Shown piece by piece: positions 10,681 to 20,643 of a stretch of DNA of 64,000 bases. The number at the start of each line of letters is the position of its first letter. The first letter of the stretch is position 1. The translations under genes were made by a program, and so were the position numbers. The stretch is taken from the NCBI GenBank assembly GCA_963970005.1, contig CAXAMN010026395.1, positions 496,582 through 560,581 on the forward strand. Direction: 5' to 3'. The DNA comes from Durusdinium trenchii. Its lineage: Eukaryota > Sar > Dinophyceae > Suessiales > Symbiodiniaceae. Below the pieces are notes generated by a model, which did no database searches, was not told the DNA's origin, and saw only the letters and a list, made by a program, of their open reading frames with translations.

Positions 10681-11035
10681 AGGTACTTGCACCCACTTTT
10701 CCAGGACGTGGTATTGTTGTGCCAGAAGCACTGTTTCGCGCGTCATGCAAAGGTCGGGGGTTTCTGGCTATCCCGCGGTCGTAGTTTGGTTCCGCGGATG
10801 GCCATTATGTGACTAGCCAGGTTCCATCGGATTGCTACACAATAAGATTAACATGTTTGTCCGCACGATGCTTCCAAAATATCGGTATAATAAAACATTC
10901 ACTCATTCAAGCTGGTTGTGTTTGTTGGTGTTCTGTTTTGTTGGCCTGTTTTACTGTAAACTACACTGCTGGTGAATGTGCAAGAACATTTCTTGGACTT
11001 GCCATTGAACACAATCATTTTTGTTGCGTCTTGCA
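10681..11035. other. Non-coding, flank of PPR exon
   Basis: The segment starts with GGTACTTGCACCCA, a motif shared with other repeat copies in the window (near 24580 and 42250). No gene seen. Confidence 0.35.
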
Positions 11036-11145
11036 GGAATACGGTGAGTTTCAATGCCTGCTCCAATGCATGCGTGCGGGGGGCACCAGTGGCAAATGGC
11101 CATGCACATCTTCAGCATCATGGACATGTCTCAACGAGACTTGCG
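11036..11145 (+). pseudogene. PPR-repeat exon with homopolymer frameshift
   Basis: The acceptor TCTTGCAG precedes a frame reading NTVSFNACSNACVRG, the first helix of a pentatricopeptide repeat. The second helix (HQWQMAMHIFSIMDMS) follows at once in another frame. The switch occurs at a run of six G residues (11078-11083); five would keep the motif intact. PPR proteins of this dinoflagellate type bind organellar RNA. The exon is therefore either a recent pseudogene or a one-base assembly/sequencing error. The next PPR-like segment is 330 bp downstream on the same strand. Confidence 0.6.
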
Positions 11146-11477
11146 CCGAAGCTGCAAAGACCTGGGCCAGAACCCCTCATCACCCATTTGTGCCATGTGT
11201 TGGTTGTCAAACAATGTCCCACGGGCATAATGACAAACACGAGGGCCTTGGTTGGAAGAAAGGTGTGTGTGGCAGGAAGACTCAGACATGCGATTATCAT
11301 CGATGAAATATTTTAATGGGGAGACCCCCCAACCAATGAATTGGTTTTGGTTTGTCCCATTGCCTGTAACAGCCTCTAAACAATTTCCTCTTCTTTAGAA
11401 AAAGGCATAGAAAGGCCTCAACTGTATAACCATCGTCATCCACTGTTGTTGGTCGTAGGATATACCCAAGTTCTTGG

Positions 11478-11577
11478 GTTCGTTCATCGATGGCGCCTTC
11501 AGGTTGAGCTACGGAATTGCGCTGAACAGTTGTGACAAGGGCCATCGTTGGCAGCAAGCCATTGAGACTTGGGACAG
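11478..11577 (+). CDS. PPR-repeat exon fragment
   Basis: This + strand segment reads LSYGIALNSCDKGHRWQQAI, then ETWDR. It matches the dinoflagellate PPR pattern of SYN-AL-SC-KG-WQ-A with moderate divergence. It lies in the same orientation as the exon at 11036. Exact borders are not clear; an acceptor CTTCAG lies just upstream. It is probably part of the same, possibly broken, PPR gene. Confidence 0.5.
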
Positions 11578-14166
11578 GAATGAAGTGAGGAAACATGCAT
11601 TTGTAGGTCATGGCACCGGGATACCTTGTTCACCGGGATGCCCATGCGAACCATTTTTATCACCACCCCTGGTTTTTGGGTCATGGAACCTAGCATGGTT
11701 GGTCACACTAGATGCACCATGATGCCAGCAGGAACTCAAACACAAGAACAATGTTTTTGAGTCAGTTAGTGCTTTTGGGGTGAAACGATGGCATCGTAGT
11801 TTCCAAACACTGTTTTACCGTATATAACTTCAGATTTGAACCTGCAAGTAGGAGTTTTTGCAGTGTGTTGGGTCAAATAGAAATCATTCTGACATGAGCA
11901 CCCGCAACATCCATGGAGTTGTTTGCCGAGTTCCGAATGGAGGAAGGAGTACAGGTGCCCCGACGTCACATCCACTCACACTTAGACGTCTAAGAACTCC
12001 GGGTGGCTTCTCCGGGGTCGTTCCTTCGTCACCATCACCACGACGGAACCGCGCACCGCGCGGTTCGCGCTACCGCGACTCCCCGAGGAGTTCTTCCAAA
12101 GCATTCGGGGCGTTGATGTGGTCTGCGCCTGGTCCAACGTAATCCGAAGATGTGAAACTTTATATTTTTATATGAGGAGGTTTGGTCAACGTGCATCCAA
12201 GGCTTGGGGGGGATTGTATTCATCAATGGCATCCATTTTTCTTGATATGCCTGTTTGTTGTTGTTTCCGTTTGTGATGTTTCACTGTTTCAAAGACAACT
12301 GAAAGGCGGAGGTATACGGACGTATTCAACTGGGGATGATTCCTATTCATTGACGGTTTTAGATTGTGGCTAGTTTCTGGGGTTCGCAGGTTGCAGCCGT
12401 TGGAGACGTTTCCTATCCCTGGAGTCTCAAGGTACCTCGGAAAGTGAGTACAAGTACCTGTTTCTATAGGGCCATGGCGGCCATGTCCCATTTTGAAAGG
12501 TAATTTGAGGTCGGCCTAGGTGTTGACAGATTTATAGGACGAAGCAAAAGAGATGAAAGGAACTAAGCTTCTGGCATCATCTGGCCATGGAATTGTCTTG
12601 CAAGACTTAAGGGGCAGAAGACGGATGAACAAGGAAACAACTTAACCTCAACGTGCTTTATCAAAGATCCCGATGTTGGAATTCGTCAGCTTGGATTGGC
12701 GACCTCAAAAGCCCTTCGAGACTTGCGGATTCAGGGTACGCAACAGAAGTTTAGAAAGTGCATCAAGAACCATCCAAGTGCATCAAGAACCATCCAACCT
12801 CCAAAGTAGATGGGTCTGTGTATTGGAATAGAGCCTGGCAACCCCTGTATCCTCTAAATTCCTTTCTACACAAGGCAATTAGCAACCCCTCGCTCGTGGG
12901 CCTCCTGAGCGTTTCAAGCCTCATTCCGTCAGCCGGACCGGACCCAAGGCTTCAACTCGACCCTGTCTGCATGTACAAAGGGTCAGGAAGCTCAGGTTAG
13001 GCAGATGTATGGAGTCGACACCGGTTCGTACCTGAAAATGAGTATACGAGTACAAGCAAGTAGGTCGGGTCATTCGGACCATGGTCCTATTTTTGTCTAA
13101 GTCGTGTCCAGGTAAATATGCCTTCCCCCGAATCCCACCAATATCCTCCGACATGTGTGAGACAGCGTGACCTGCACGAAGACCACGATCTGATGTTTTT
13201 GGTATGAATAGCATTTTTTGTTCTCACGTGAGAAAAGACATGTTATTATATATTATTCATTCATAATGCATTCCATGTACTTACTTCAGAAGAATAACGT
13301 TGCCTTTTTGTATGTACTTCTGTCGGTACTCCGAGTGTTTGTGGGTTCCTTCGACTCATGGTGCCGGGGTCCACGGAGCAGTGACGAGCCCGGTAGTTGG
13401 AGCCCTGCATTTCATGCCGCTTCGGATGTTGCCGCCAAACTGGAAAGCTGAGCTCAACAAAGACAAGATCAAAGGAGCCTACTCGACCCATCCCGGCATG
13501 TCAGATGTTAAAAGTCCAGTTTGGATACGGTTGGGACAGCTTTTCTCCTCATCCCATGAACATCTCAAACAAACAAGCATGGTCCTCAATCGATTCAGAG
13601 TGCTGTTTGGGTGTCACGCGACCGAAGACAAGTGGAGGATATTGATATATATATATATATACCGAGCCTAGAGTCCTATAGATGCATGCACACATGTCCA
13701 ATAGATGCGTCAAACCATGCGGTAAAATAGAGAAAGTGTTAACTTCGCCTCAGAGAGCACCCCCTTGAAGGGTCGGAACCATGGATTTGTCATGTTTCAG
13801 TGTCCAGTTATCCACCGCTTAGTCCACCGCTTTCAGACCGCTGGAACGCGCAGGAAGACCGCATGCTCTCACAAGTTCTGTACGCCATTGGCCTTCATCC
13901 CTCCTAAGATTGTCTTAATCTGAGATGGTCTTTAGAGCAGAAGTTCATAAGGTGGGTTCTTGAGGGCTACTACATGCGGTACGATCGCCGCAGACGATCA
14001 GCACCTGCCACACTGCAGGCAGCTCGAGCTCAGCTTCCTCAGAATGTTGCTGGTAGTTTTTTCTCTTAGTTTTAAGAGCTTCAAGGATTGTAAAGGATCC
14101 GTAGAGTGGCGAGGCCCACCCGAGCCCAGGTCTTCGTTTTGGTTGCTTCCTTCCTTTGTCACCGAG
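11578..14166. other. Long non-coding stretch, probable intron or intergenic
   Basis: No gene seen. A copy of the dispersed GGTACCTCGGAAA-TGAGTACAAG repeat lies at about 12411-12495, and a partial one near 13025-13095. A short tandem pair (GTGCATCAAGAACCATCCAA) occurs at 12758 and 12778. The frame at 13300-13480 has a weak PPR-like Trp motif but cannot be supported. Confidence 0.4.
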
Positions 14167-14252
14167 GACAGGCCTGGCTGGAAGCCTTAGAGCTCCTTCG
14201 CTCCGCAGGGCTTTACCGCTTGGAGCCGGATGTCGTCAGCTATGGCGAGGGG
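14167..14252 (+). CDS. PPR-repeat exon, second helix plus start of next repeat
   Basis: After CACCGAG the frame reads GQAWLEALELLRSAGLYRLE, then PDVVSYGE. This is the W-EAL-LL helix of one PPR repeat running into the PDVVSY start of the next, as in intact dinoflagellate PPR proteins. The downstream border is unclear. It is on the + strand like all other PPR segments here. Confidence 0.6.
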
Positions 14253-16801
14253 GATGGGCACGGCGGGGGCACGGTTTCCGCGCCGTTGGGCGCCCCCGTG
14301 GTTTCGCTGGTGGTTGGCGTGATGGGATGGGATGGTGTCGCGGTGTATTTTGGGAGCCGCAACCGCGAGTGGAAGTTTTACATGTTTCAGCCACGTGTTT
14401 CTCTTGGTCGACATTGTAGCACACCCAAGGAAGTGTTCACTATTGTTCACCTCAAAGATGATTCAGACAGGGTCGGTAGCTTGACCGATGGGACAAGGGG
14501 ATCAAATAAAAGATGAATTTTGAGTTCATGGCTGACATCAACTTTCCTCGTTTTTGTCGGCGACCAAGAATCATCTTGGCGCCCCGGCCCTCTTTCTTCA
14601 GCGTACAGCACATGGCCGTCGGAGCAGCTCCAGCGGACAGCACATGGGCAATTCTTAGTGGCGGGTGGTGTGTGATTCTTAGAAAACTCTGAAATCTGGA
14701 CGCTAGAAAGGACGCTCAGAAAATGGGAGATGTCGCACATGACATGACATGACCTACAAAAACAGCTACTTCTACGATCGGGTCGACTCATTTTCCAAGG
14801 CCCCAACGGGTCGACTCCAGGTCAATCGACCTGTTTCGGTCGACTTTGGCAGGGACAGCCATTGGGGCTAGCTCAGCGGCAGGCGAGGCTTGCGCAAATC
14901 GAGAATTTGTTGTTTTTGCATACTTGTTGTTTTTGCTAGACGTTGATTGCACATCATATTTAAAGGGGTGTCCCTATCGAGGAACACGATTTACACATCC
15001 CAAGATTTAAGATGTTGCCACTGCTGTTGGTGATAAAAAAATTACAGTAGTTACAGTATTGATACTATTTGATATGATTTCTAGGGTGGCCGCTTGCTTG
15101 AAGCACAGATCAAGACCTCTGTTTGTGTTCCCATTTCCCCTCACGGATGGCAGTCCACCACAGACACAATATTGCTGCCACTGCAGGGATAACGGAAGTC
15201 ATGCCGCCTGTGCGGAACAGAAGTAAGATGCAGGTAGCCCCTTGTGGGGACAGTAGTTCATAGACCTTCAAGTGAGGCATTAATAGGTTTTGTGCTGATA
15301 AGAAAATCCTTGTTTTTGTTCCATCAGACGCGATCAGTACAATATGCGTTTGTTTTTTGCTCCAAAACTGCTTTTCCACCGATGGTTTCAGGCTGGCCAA
15401 TGACCTTGCACCTTTTTGCGGACATGGACAGACAAAGGATTGAGAGAAACTCGATGAGAACCAGAGCGAAATTCTTGAGAATGATGGTCGTTTTGAGAGG
15501 AATTTCTCAAGGTTGTGCATCCGAAGAGGTGGCTCAGAGCAGCTGTGTTTTGCAGTGGGTGGTTCTAACAAATGTTTGATGTACAGTCACGACTAATAAT
15601 TTGAAGGACAATCTTTTTTGCACCTGGAGTCGCAGTTTATACATGGGACATGGGTACAAGTACCGACTTTATAGGGCCATGTCCCATGTTCTTTCGGGTA
15701 GGAAGGGAGTCAAGTCATGTTTGTTGTCCTCGCGCTTGCCAAGTGAGGAAATGCCACAGCGACTTGGCTGCATTTGGTTGGTCAGGCTGAATTTGGTGGG
15801 TGAAGGCAATTGCTGGAGGCCACTGGTGTTGCTTTTTTTGGCACAGGGCTTGGTCAAAGCGATACCCAAATCTTCCCCAAGGCATGGTATAGGTGAATAG
15901 CCTCCCGGGCAGCCTCCCTATCTATATAGTCAATTTGGGGTGCACGTAGCTCAGACCTATTCGTTTCACCAATCCATCCACACGACGACATGCGGTGCAT
16001 CAAACTCAGACAGGCGAGGAACGGGTGTTGAACGGATTTGTTGTTTTGTTGTCTTCAAATCCTTGAAACTGATCAGTCAGACTCTGAAACTGTTGTATAC
16101 TTTTGTTACGTTCGTAGCTTCTTGCTCCATTCGTAGCGACGTGCCCGGATGGTGGCCGGCTCGCATCGCGATCGCCGGCGATGTGAAGCGGCGTGTTCAT
16201 CGGACCAGTTTGACCGCTCGGTGGGAGACCGGTGGTCAACCGGTTTTAGCTTTGGGCCAGGGACGCCAGGGTTTTGGAAGGGATGTAGATAGACATAGAT
16301 AGACCGGACCAATGATTGCGAATCATTAATTTAGGAGGTAGCTGAGGTAGACCATCCTGAAAATCATGAGGGATGCGAAGTCAGAGTTGCTGCTGACTGA
16401 TGAATGATGAAGCTACGCAATGCTACGCATGAAACAAGACATGTGGCGGTTCATCAAACAAACATGTTTAAAGTACTTGGCAGTTAGCAGCTTTGAACCA
16501 TCTTGAATTATGAGCTTTAGAAGATTTTGGAAGGATAGGACCTGGGGTCCGCGGTGTTTCCCAAGCGCAATGCACGTTTGAATTGACCCTCCAAATTGGA
16601 CTGGTGAAAAGAGGAATTGGGCAAAACAAAGCGACCCTGGACCCTCATATGGAGGGATATGGTGTCAAAGCAATTGTTAGGTTGGGTTGTTTTGGGACCA
16701 AGAGCTGTGACTGGAGTGTTTTGGTAGAATCCTGCACGATGTGACTTATTTGGGAGGACCAACCGTTTCAACAAGCGTGCCTGTTCCGGGTTCGGAGCTA
16801 G
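14253..16801. other. Long non-coding stretch
   Basis: No gene seen. A copy of the dispersed repeat with GGGCCATGTCCCATGTTC occurs at about 15640-15690. At 16107-16124 there is an 18-mer (complement AGCAAGAAGCTACGAACG) repeated in opposite orientation at 46790-46807. The open frames on both strands are compositionally random. Confidence 0.35.
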
Positions 16802-16846
16802 GTCTACAATGCCACCATCAGTGCATGTGTTGCAGGAGACTGCATG
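16802..16846 (+). CDS. PPR-repeat exon, first helix
   Basis: The acceptor GGAGCTAG is followed by a frame reading VYNATISACVAGD, a textbook first helix of a dinoflagellate PPR repeat. It is short and its donor is uncertain (possibly a non-canonical GA donor). The next PPR segment, at 17199, supplies a second helix, so the two probably form one repeat split by an intron of about 350 bp. Confidence 0.5.
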
Positions 16847-17198
16847 CCAGTGAGTAAGTGGCGAGATGACTCTTCGTACATGAACTATGTGTAGTCTTTG
16901 CTGAGCGGGCTTGGAAGGGGTTCTGAGTTGAGTCTGTCCATGTGGCCTTAGAATCTACCTGGACTGCAAAGTCCCTTAAAAGAATCTACCTGGACTCGAA
17001 AACAACAAATGGGGATATATGACCCCCATAAAACAAATAAGCTATGTTAAAATTTAGTTGATTTATTTGTGTTATTTATATATAGATTTGATTTGTTTAT
17101 TAAAAAAGACCAGGTACTTGTTCTCATTGTTCCACGACTTGAGACTCCAGGTGGGCACTTCTCAGACAAAAGCGGCCCTGGGGACCTTGGATCTCCAG

Positions 17199-17283
17199 GA
17201 CAGCATTGGAAGTTGGCCTTGCACTTCTTTCACGCCATGCCATTCACGTCCGACGTGTACACGTGCGACCCAGGGACCTGTAC
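17199..17283 (+). CDS. PPR-repeat exon, second helix
   Basis: The acceptor ATCTCCAG precedes a frame reading QHWKLALHFFHAMPFTSDVY, then TCD. It fits the W-LAL-FF-AMP...DVYTY pattern of the second half of a PPR repeat. It complements the first helix at 16802. Translation degrades after TCDPGT, so a donor or a break lies near 17283. Confidence 0.55.
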
Positions 17284-18135
17284 CTGACCCGCAGCCAACG
17301 ATCAGTTACAAAGGGATGGAGCACCGACTGCAAGACGAACATCATGTCACAACTGCTCGTAGCTCCGGATCAGAATGTCTTGTGCGGTCAAAATGGTAAG
17401 TCCCTGTTCTGTTCAAAGGGCTGGGGGGTATGGCAAGTGAGGATTCCTTTCTTTGGAGGAATCCTGTCCAACACTTTTCAACCAAGGGGAGGATTTCCAA
17501 ATCAGGTCGGGTTGCTAGTGGCCTGTGGTTTCCCCAAACAGCTTGCTGTTTGGGCTCTATATATTGACTTGCAAGAATCACATCCTGTCACAAGATGATT
17601 TTGTCTCTCCACTTGTCTGCCTTCTTGTATCCCCTTTGTTTCATTGTCTTATCCCAGTATTTCCCTGACGCACTTGGTCTTGGGCAGTGAAGCCTGCCTT
17701 GGGCCTGACTTCTTCTTGGGCCGAGGGCTCGGTGCTTCCGATCTCTTCCGATCCAAGATGACGGTTGGTGCACCCGGATCAACGCGGATCACACCCGGAT
17801 CAACTCGTGTCCAAGGGCGATGCAAATGGCCAAATCACTGGAAAGGGTGGTGATGTGCCTTCACCGTATGTGTCATGGAGAAAGTGTTGTGTGAAACATG
17901 AGTTCATGGGCCAATTGGGCTACACCGGTGGATTTCCCATCTGAGCGCATGCGGCACATGCGCCAGACAGCAATTGAGTGGAGAGACTAGTGCCAATTGT
18001 CGGTGAAGAATCCAGTTTCTCAGAAGGTGCTTGGTCCCTCCAACTCCAAACCCAAAAGGGTCGCCAGGCCACCAGGTGCAGCTACACCCTGTGCTGACCA
18101 CGTGGGCAAACTCGTCTATGGTGACCAAGCCACTT
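17284..18135. other. Non-coding, no gene seen
   Basis: There is no supportable exon. Open frames on both strands lack coding character. Confidence 0.35.
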
Positions 18136-18137
18136 AT

Positions 18138-18170
<33 letters not shown>

Positions 18171-18231
18171 AAGTAGTAGTAGTAGTAGAAGTAGTAGTAG
18201 TAGAAGTAGTAGAAGTAGAAGTAGAAGTAGA
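18136..18231. repeat. (TAG/AGT)n trinucleotide microsatellite
   Basis: About 32 units of AGT/AGA triplets. It creates a spurious poly-leucine minus-strand frame and a poly-serine + frame, neither treated as a gene. Confidence 0.9.
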
Positions 18232-18748
18232 CAACGAGGCAGCCCACCAGTCGGCGTCAAGACGACCGGAACATACGCCCAAGTGAAGCCTATGGGCCGA
18301 CCTGGTCGCTATGGCGGGCGGACCAGGTCCTTTCGCGCCTCACCCCAGCGTTCCTTTCGCGTTTCTGAGAAGATCGGCCCTTTTTGCTTCGTGACCCTCG
18401 GACCTTGGCGTCTGAGCTATGCATTTCTGGACGACTTTCTTGTGGCCTCCACGTGAATTTCAAGATTGTGTGTGTGATGCGCAGTCCTCCACAATGGCCA
18501 CACTGGAGGCCGCTGAGGCAGCCCCTACCATCGGTATGGGGGACGAGGAATACTCGAAATTCCCCGCCCTTAGCTCGATGACAGCACAGTGTTCATGGAT
18601 GGTCTAAATATTTATATAAATCTATATAATTCTAATCTATATGTCTAGAATCTACACTTACGAGGTGGTGGACCGGAGGCTTTTGGTCTGTTTATTATGA
18701 TGACTTGAACATGACACGGTCCCATACCTTCGCAAATGATCCAAACAG
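18232..18748. other. Non-coding between microsatellite and PPR exon
   Basis: A TATATAAATCTATATAATTC-like AT tract lies at 18605-18640. No gene seen. Confidence 0.35.
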
Positions 18749-18808
18749 GTACAATGCAACCATTTCAGCCTTAGAGCTCGGCAACCGTTGGGACTCTCGG
18801 CTCGATGG
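18749..18808 (+). CDS. PPR-repeat exon fragment
   Basis: The acceptor CCAAACAG is followed by YNATISALELGNRWDSRLDG, matching the PPR pattern YNA-ISAL--G-W. The usual cysteine and the second-helix leucines are partly lost, which suggests erosion or a diverged repeat. It is on the + strand. Confidence 0.5.
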
Positions 18809-20371
18809 GTTTGGAGTTACTGTCAACCCAGCCGACTACTACTCGTGGCCGTGGGGTACCTGGACCCAACTTCCAGGAACAGCATGGGACATGATTCCAA
18901 ACATGCGACACGAGACAAACATGGGACATGATTCCAGCAAACGATTCCAAATGGTACAGAGTTTGTATCCATGAGACGTCTCAAGAGCTTTGGTTTTGGC
19001 CTCGAACACCGACCCAAAGCCCAGACCAGTGACTTAACGGTCCAAACGTGACGAATGTGTTGGATGTCCAGGTGGACTGGGCTCCTCAAATGCATGTATG
19101 TTGCCTGCAAGGAACCCTACACCTCAACCACCTCCTGAGGTTCGGTGGTTGGGGTGGGTGCTAGGGGGGGTCTAACCACCGAACCTGAGGATATGGTTGG
19201 AGCCCTAGGGGAATTTCAAGAAGCCAAGGACACAAGAGAAGCAGAGAAATCTCAGCACTGGAAGGGGGGCATGTTTGGCAACTCCGGAGGCCGGGGAGTA
19301 GATATTCTTACATATCTTACATTGTGCAAAGGTTTGTTGCTTTCAATCTGGCAAAGAATAAAAAAAGGCATCACTTCTTCAGGAATTTGGTTAGTTCGAT
19401 CCCAGCGTTCCATTCGAACTGGGCAAGTTCGCGGTAAGGTGGAAGAGTTGAGCGCGTCACTCAGGAGATGGCACTTCATTTCTTCTCCTCAATGCCCAAA
19501 GCCTTTTTGAAGCCCACGGCCACCTGACCACGAAAGAAGTCGGGAATGGACTCAGTGGACAGTGAACCCGGAGTGAGTTTGGACAAACATTTCACCGAGA
19601 AACTATCATAGATGTCAGGGTCACAAGCACTCTAGTCAGAGTAATTTGCCACTAGTGGCGCAGTTTGTATGGATAAGGGCTGAAACTTGTGATACAGTGT
19701 TGTACTAAGCTGGCATTGTTTTGAATGACACGTTTCTGTAGAACAAGTAGGACACCTTGTGGAGCGAAAACCATTGATTCTATCCTAAGAGGTTTCTGTA
19801 CATCAGGTTGATAGGTTGGGATGTACCTACCACTGACCCGTACACGGAATGCTCATCTTGCCCTAGGCTGGTTGAACTGGTTGTTTGGATTATTTAGGAG
19901 CCAATTCCTTTCTTTCTCAGACTTCCTAGCCCAGATACTCCATGTATGGAATAGCCATATACATTCATATATACAATCATTTATATACATACATGTACCC
20001 CATGACCCCAATGTATATATATAATATGCACAGTCCCATTGGATGAGTGTAAAGAACCACTCAACGCTTTCTGTTCACAGCCATCGGCGGTCTGTCTCTG
20101 CCAGCGACATCCAGAGTCGAACCGGTCGTAGCTCGGAACATGGGTACAGGATGGTACAGAACGAATACCTTGTTCAAAGGATGTAGGTCTATAGAATGAC
20201 TGGTGGTGTTGGGTGGTGCATGGATTGGCGCGGCCGCATTGGCGCGGACGCGGCGCCACACATGGAGCGGTTGGGTGTTTCTTTTGGGTGTCCGACCAAT
20301 TAATAGGTGGGGTGAATGCTTCCAAAAACCCACTCAGTGTCTCGGGTCGTCGCCACGGCCGCTCGCGTCAG
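18809..20371. other. Non-coding with hairpin repeat
   Basis: Contains the inverted repeat at 19134-19190 (separate entry). The phrase ACATGGGACATGATTCCA is repeated locally at 18880-18940. A TATATA-rich tract lies at 19955-20030. No gene seen. Confidence 0.35.
19134..19190. repeat. Hairpin-forming dispersed repeat, GGTTCGGTGGTT family
   Basis: Arms of 17 nt (19134-19150 and 19174-19190) pair at 16 of 17 positions around a G-rich loop. A second copy with the same core and loop (GGTTCGGTGGTT ... AACTACCGAACC) lies at 42462-42502, and a one-armed relative at 35318-35386. It looks like a small non-autonomous mobile element; no protein is encoded. Confidence 0.6.
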
Positions 20372-20430
20372 CGGCCGAGGTGGTGAGCTACAATGCCGTC
20401 CTTGCTGCCTTGAAGCTTCAGTGGTGGCTC
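20372..20430 (+). CDS. PPR-repeat exon fragment
   Basis: The acceptor GCGTCAG is followed by EVVSYNAVLAALKLQWW, the first helix of a PPR repeat. The residues after WW do not continue the motif, so the exon or its frame ends here. It is on the + strand, 180 bp upstream of the spliced-leader relic. Confidence 0.5.
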
Positions 20431-20613
20431 GGGCGATCGGACGGTCCACATCGGACGGATGTTCGGAGAGATTTTCGGTAGAGAGCCCAGCCACGAGGTT
20501 TTTGAACAAATTGTGATCCTAAGATTCCTAAGGGAATTCAGAGTTGAAAGATCTATTCCCAGCCAAATGAGGTGTTAACGCACACAGTTTTGTTTGTCCG
20601 GGTGTGCGGTTTG

Positions 20614-20635
20614 TCCATAGCCATTTTGGCTCAAG
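20614..20635 (+). other. Relic dinoflagellate spliced leader in genomic DNA
   Basis: The 22 bases match the dinoflagellate spliced leader (DinoSL) at 21 positions, with A for G at position 4; the last 15 bases, CCATTTTGGCTCAAG, are exact. DinoSL is added to mRNA by trans-splicing, so a copy embedded directly upstream of coding-like sequence is the signature of a cDNA that was reverse transcribed and re-inserted (processed-cDNA recycling, an established dinoflagellate process). It is not a spliced-leader gene: there is no donor GT after the final AG, which is followed by TGACGGGG. Confidence 0.85.
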
Positions 20636-20643
20636 TGACGGGG

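Noticed and set aside
17904-18260. 118-codon minus-strand poly-leucine protein
   Set aside because: Translation of a TAG microsatellite.
19380-19440. tRNA gene (GTTCGATCCC-like T-arm)
   Set aside because: No acceptor stem or D-arm could be fitted upstream; no other tRNA candidates held up.
20614-20635. Functional spliced-leader RNA gene
   Set aside because: No GT donor after the leader AG and one mismatch in the leader; no downstream snRNA-like features recognised.
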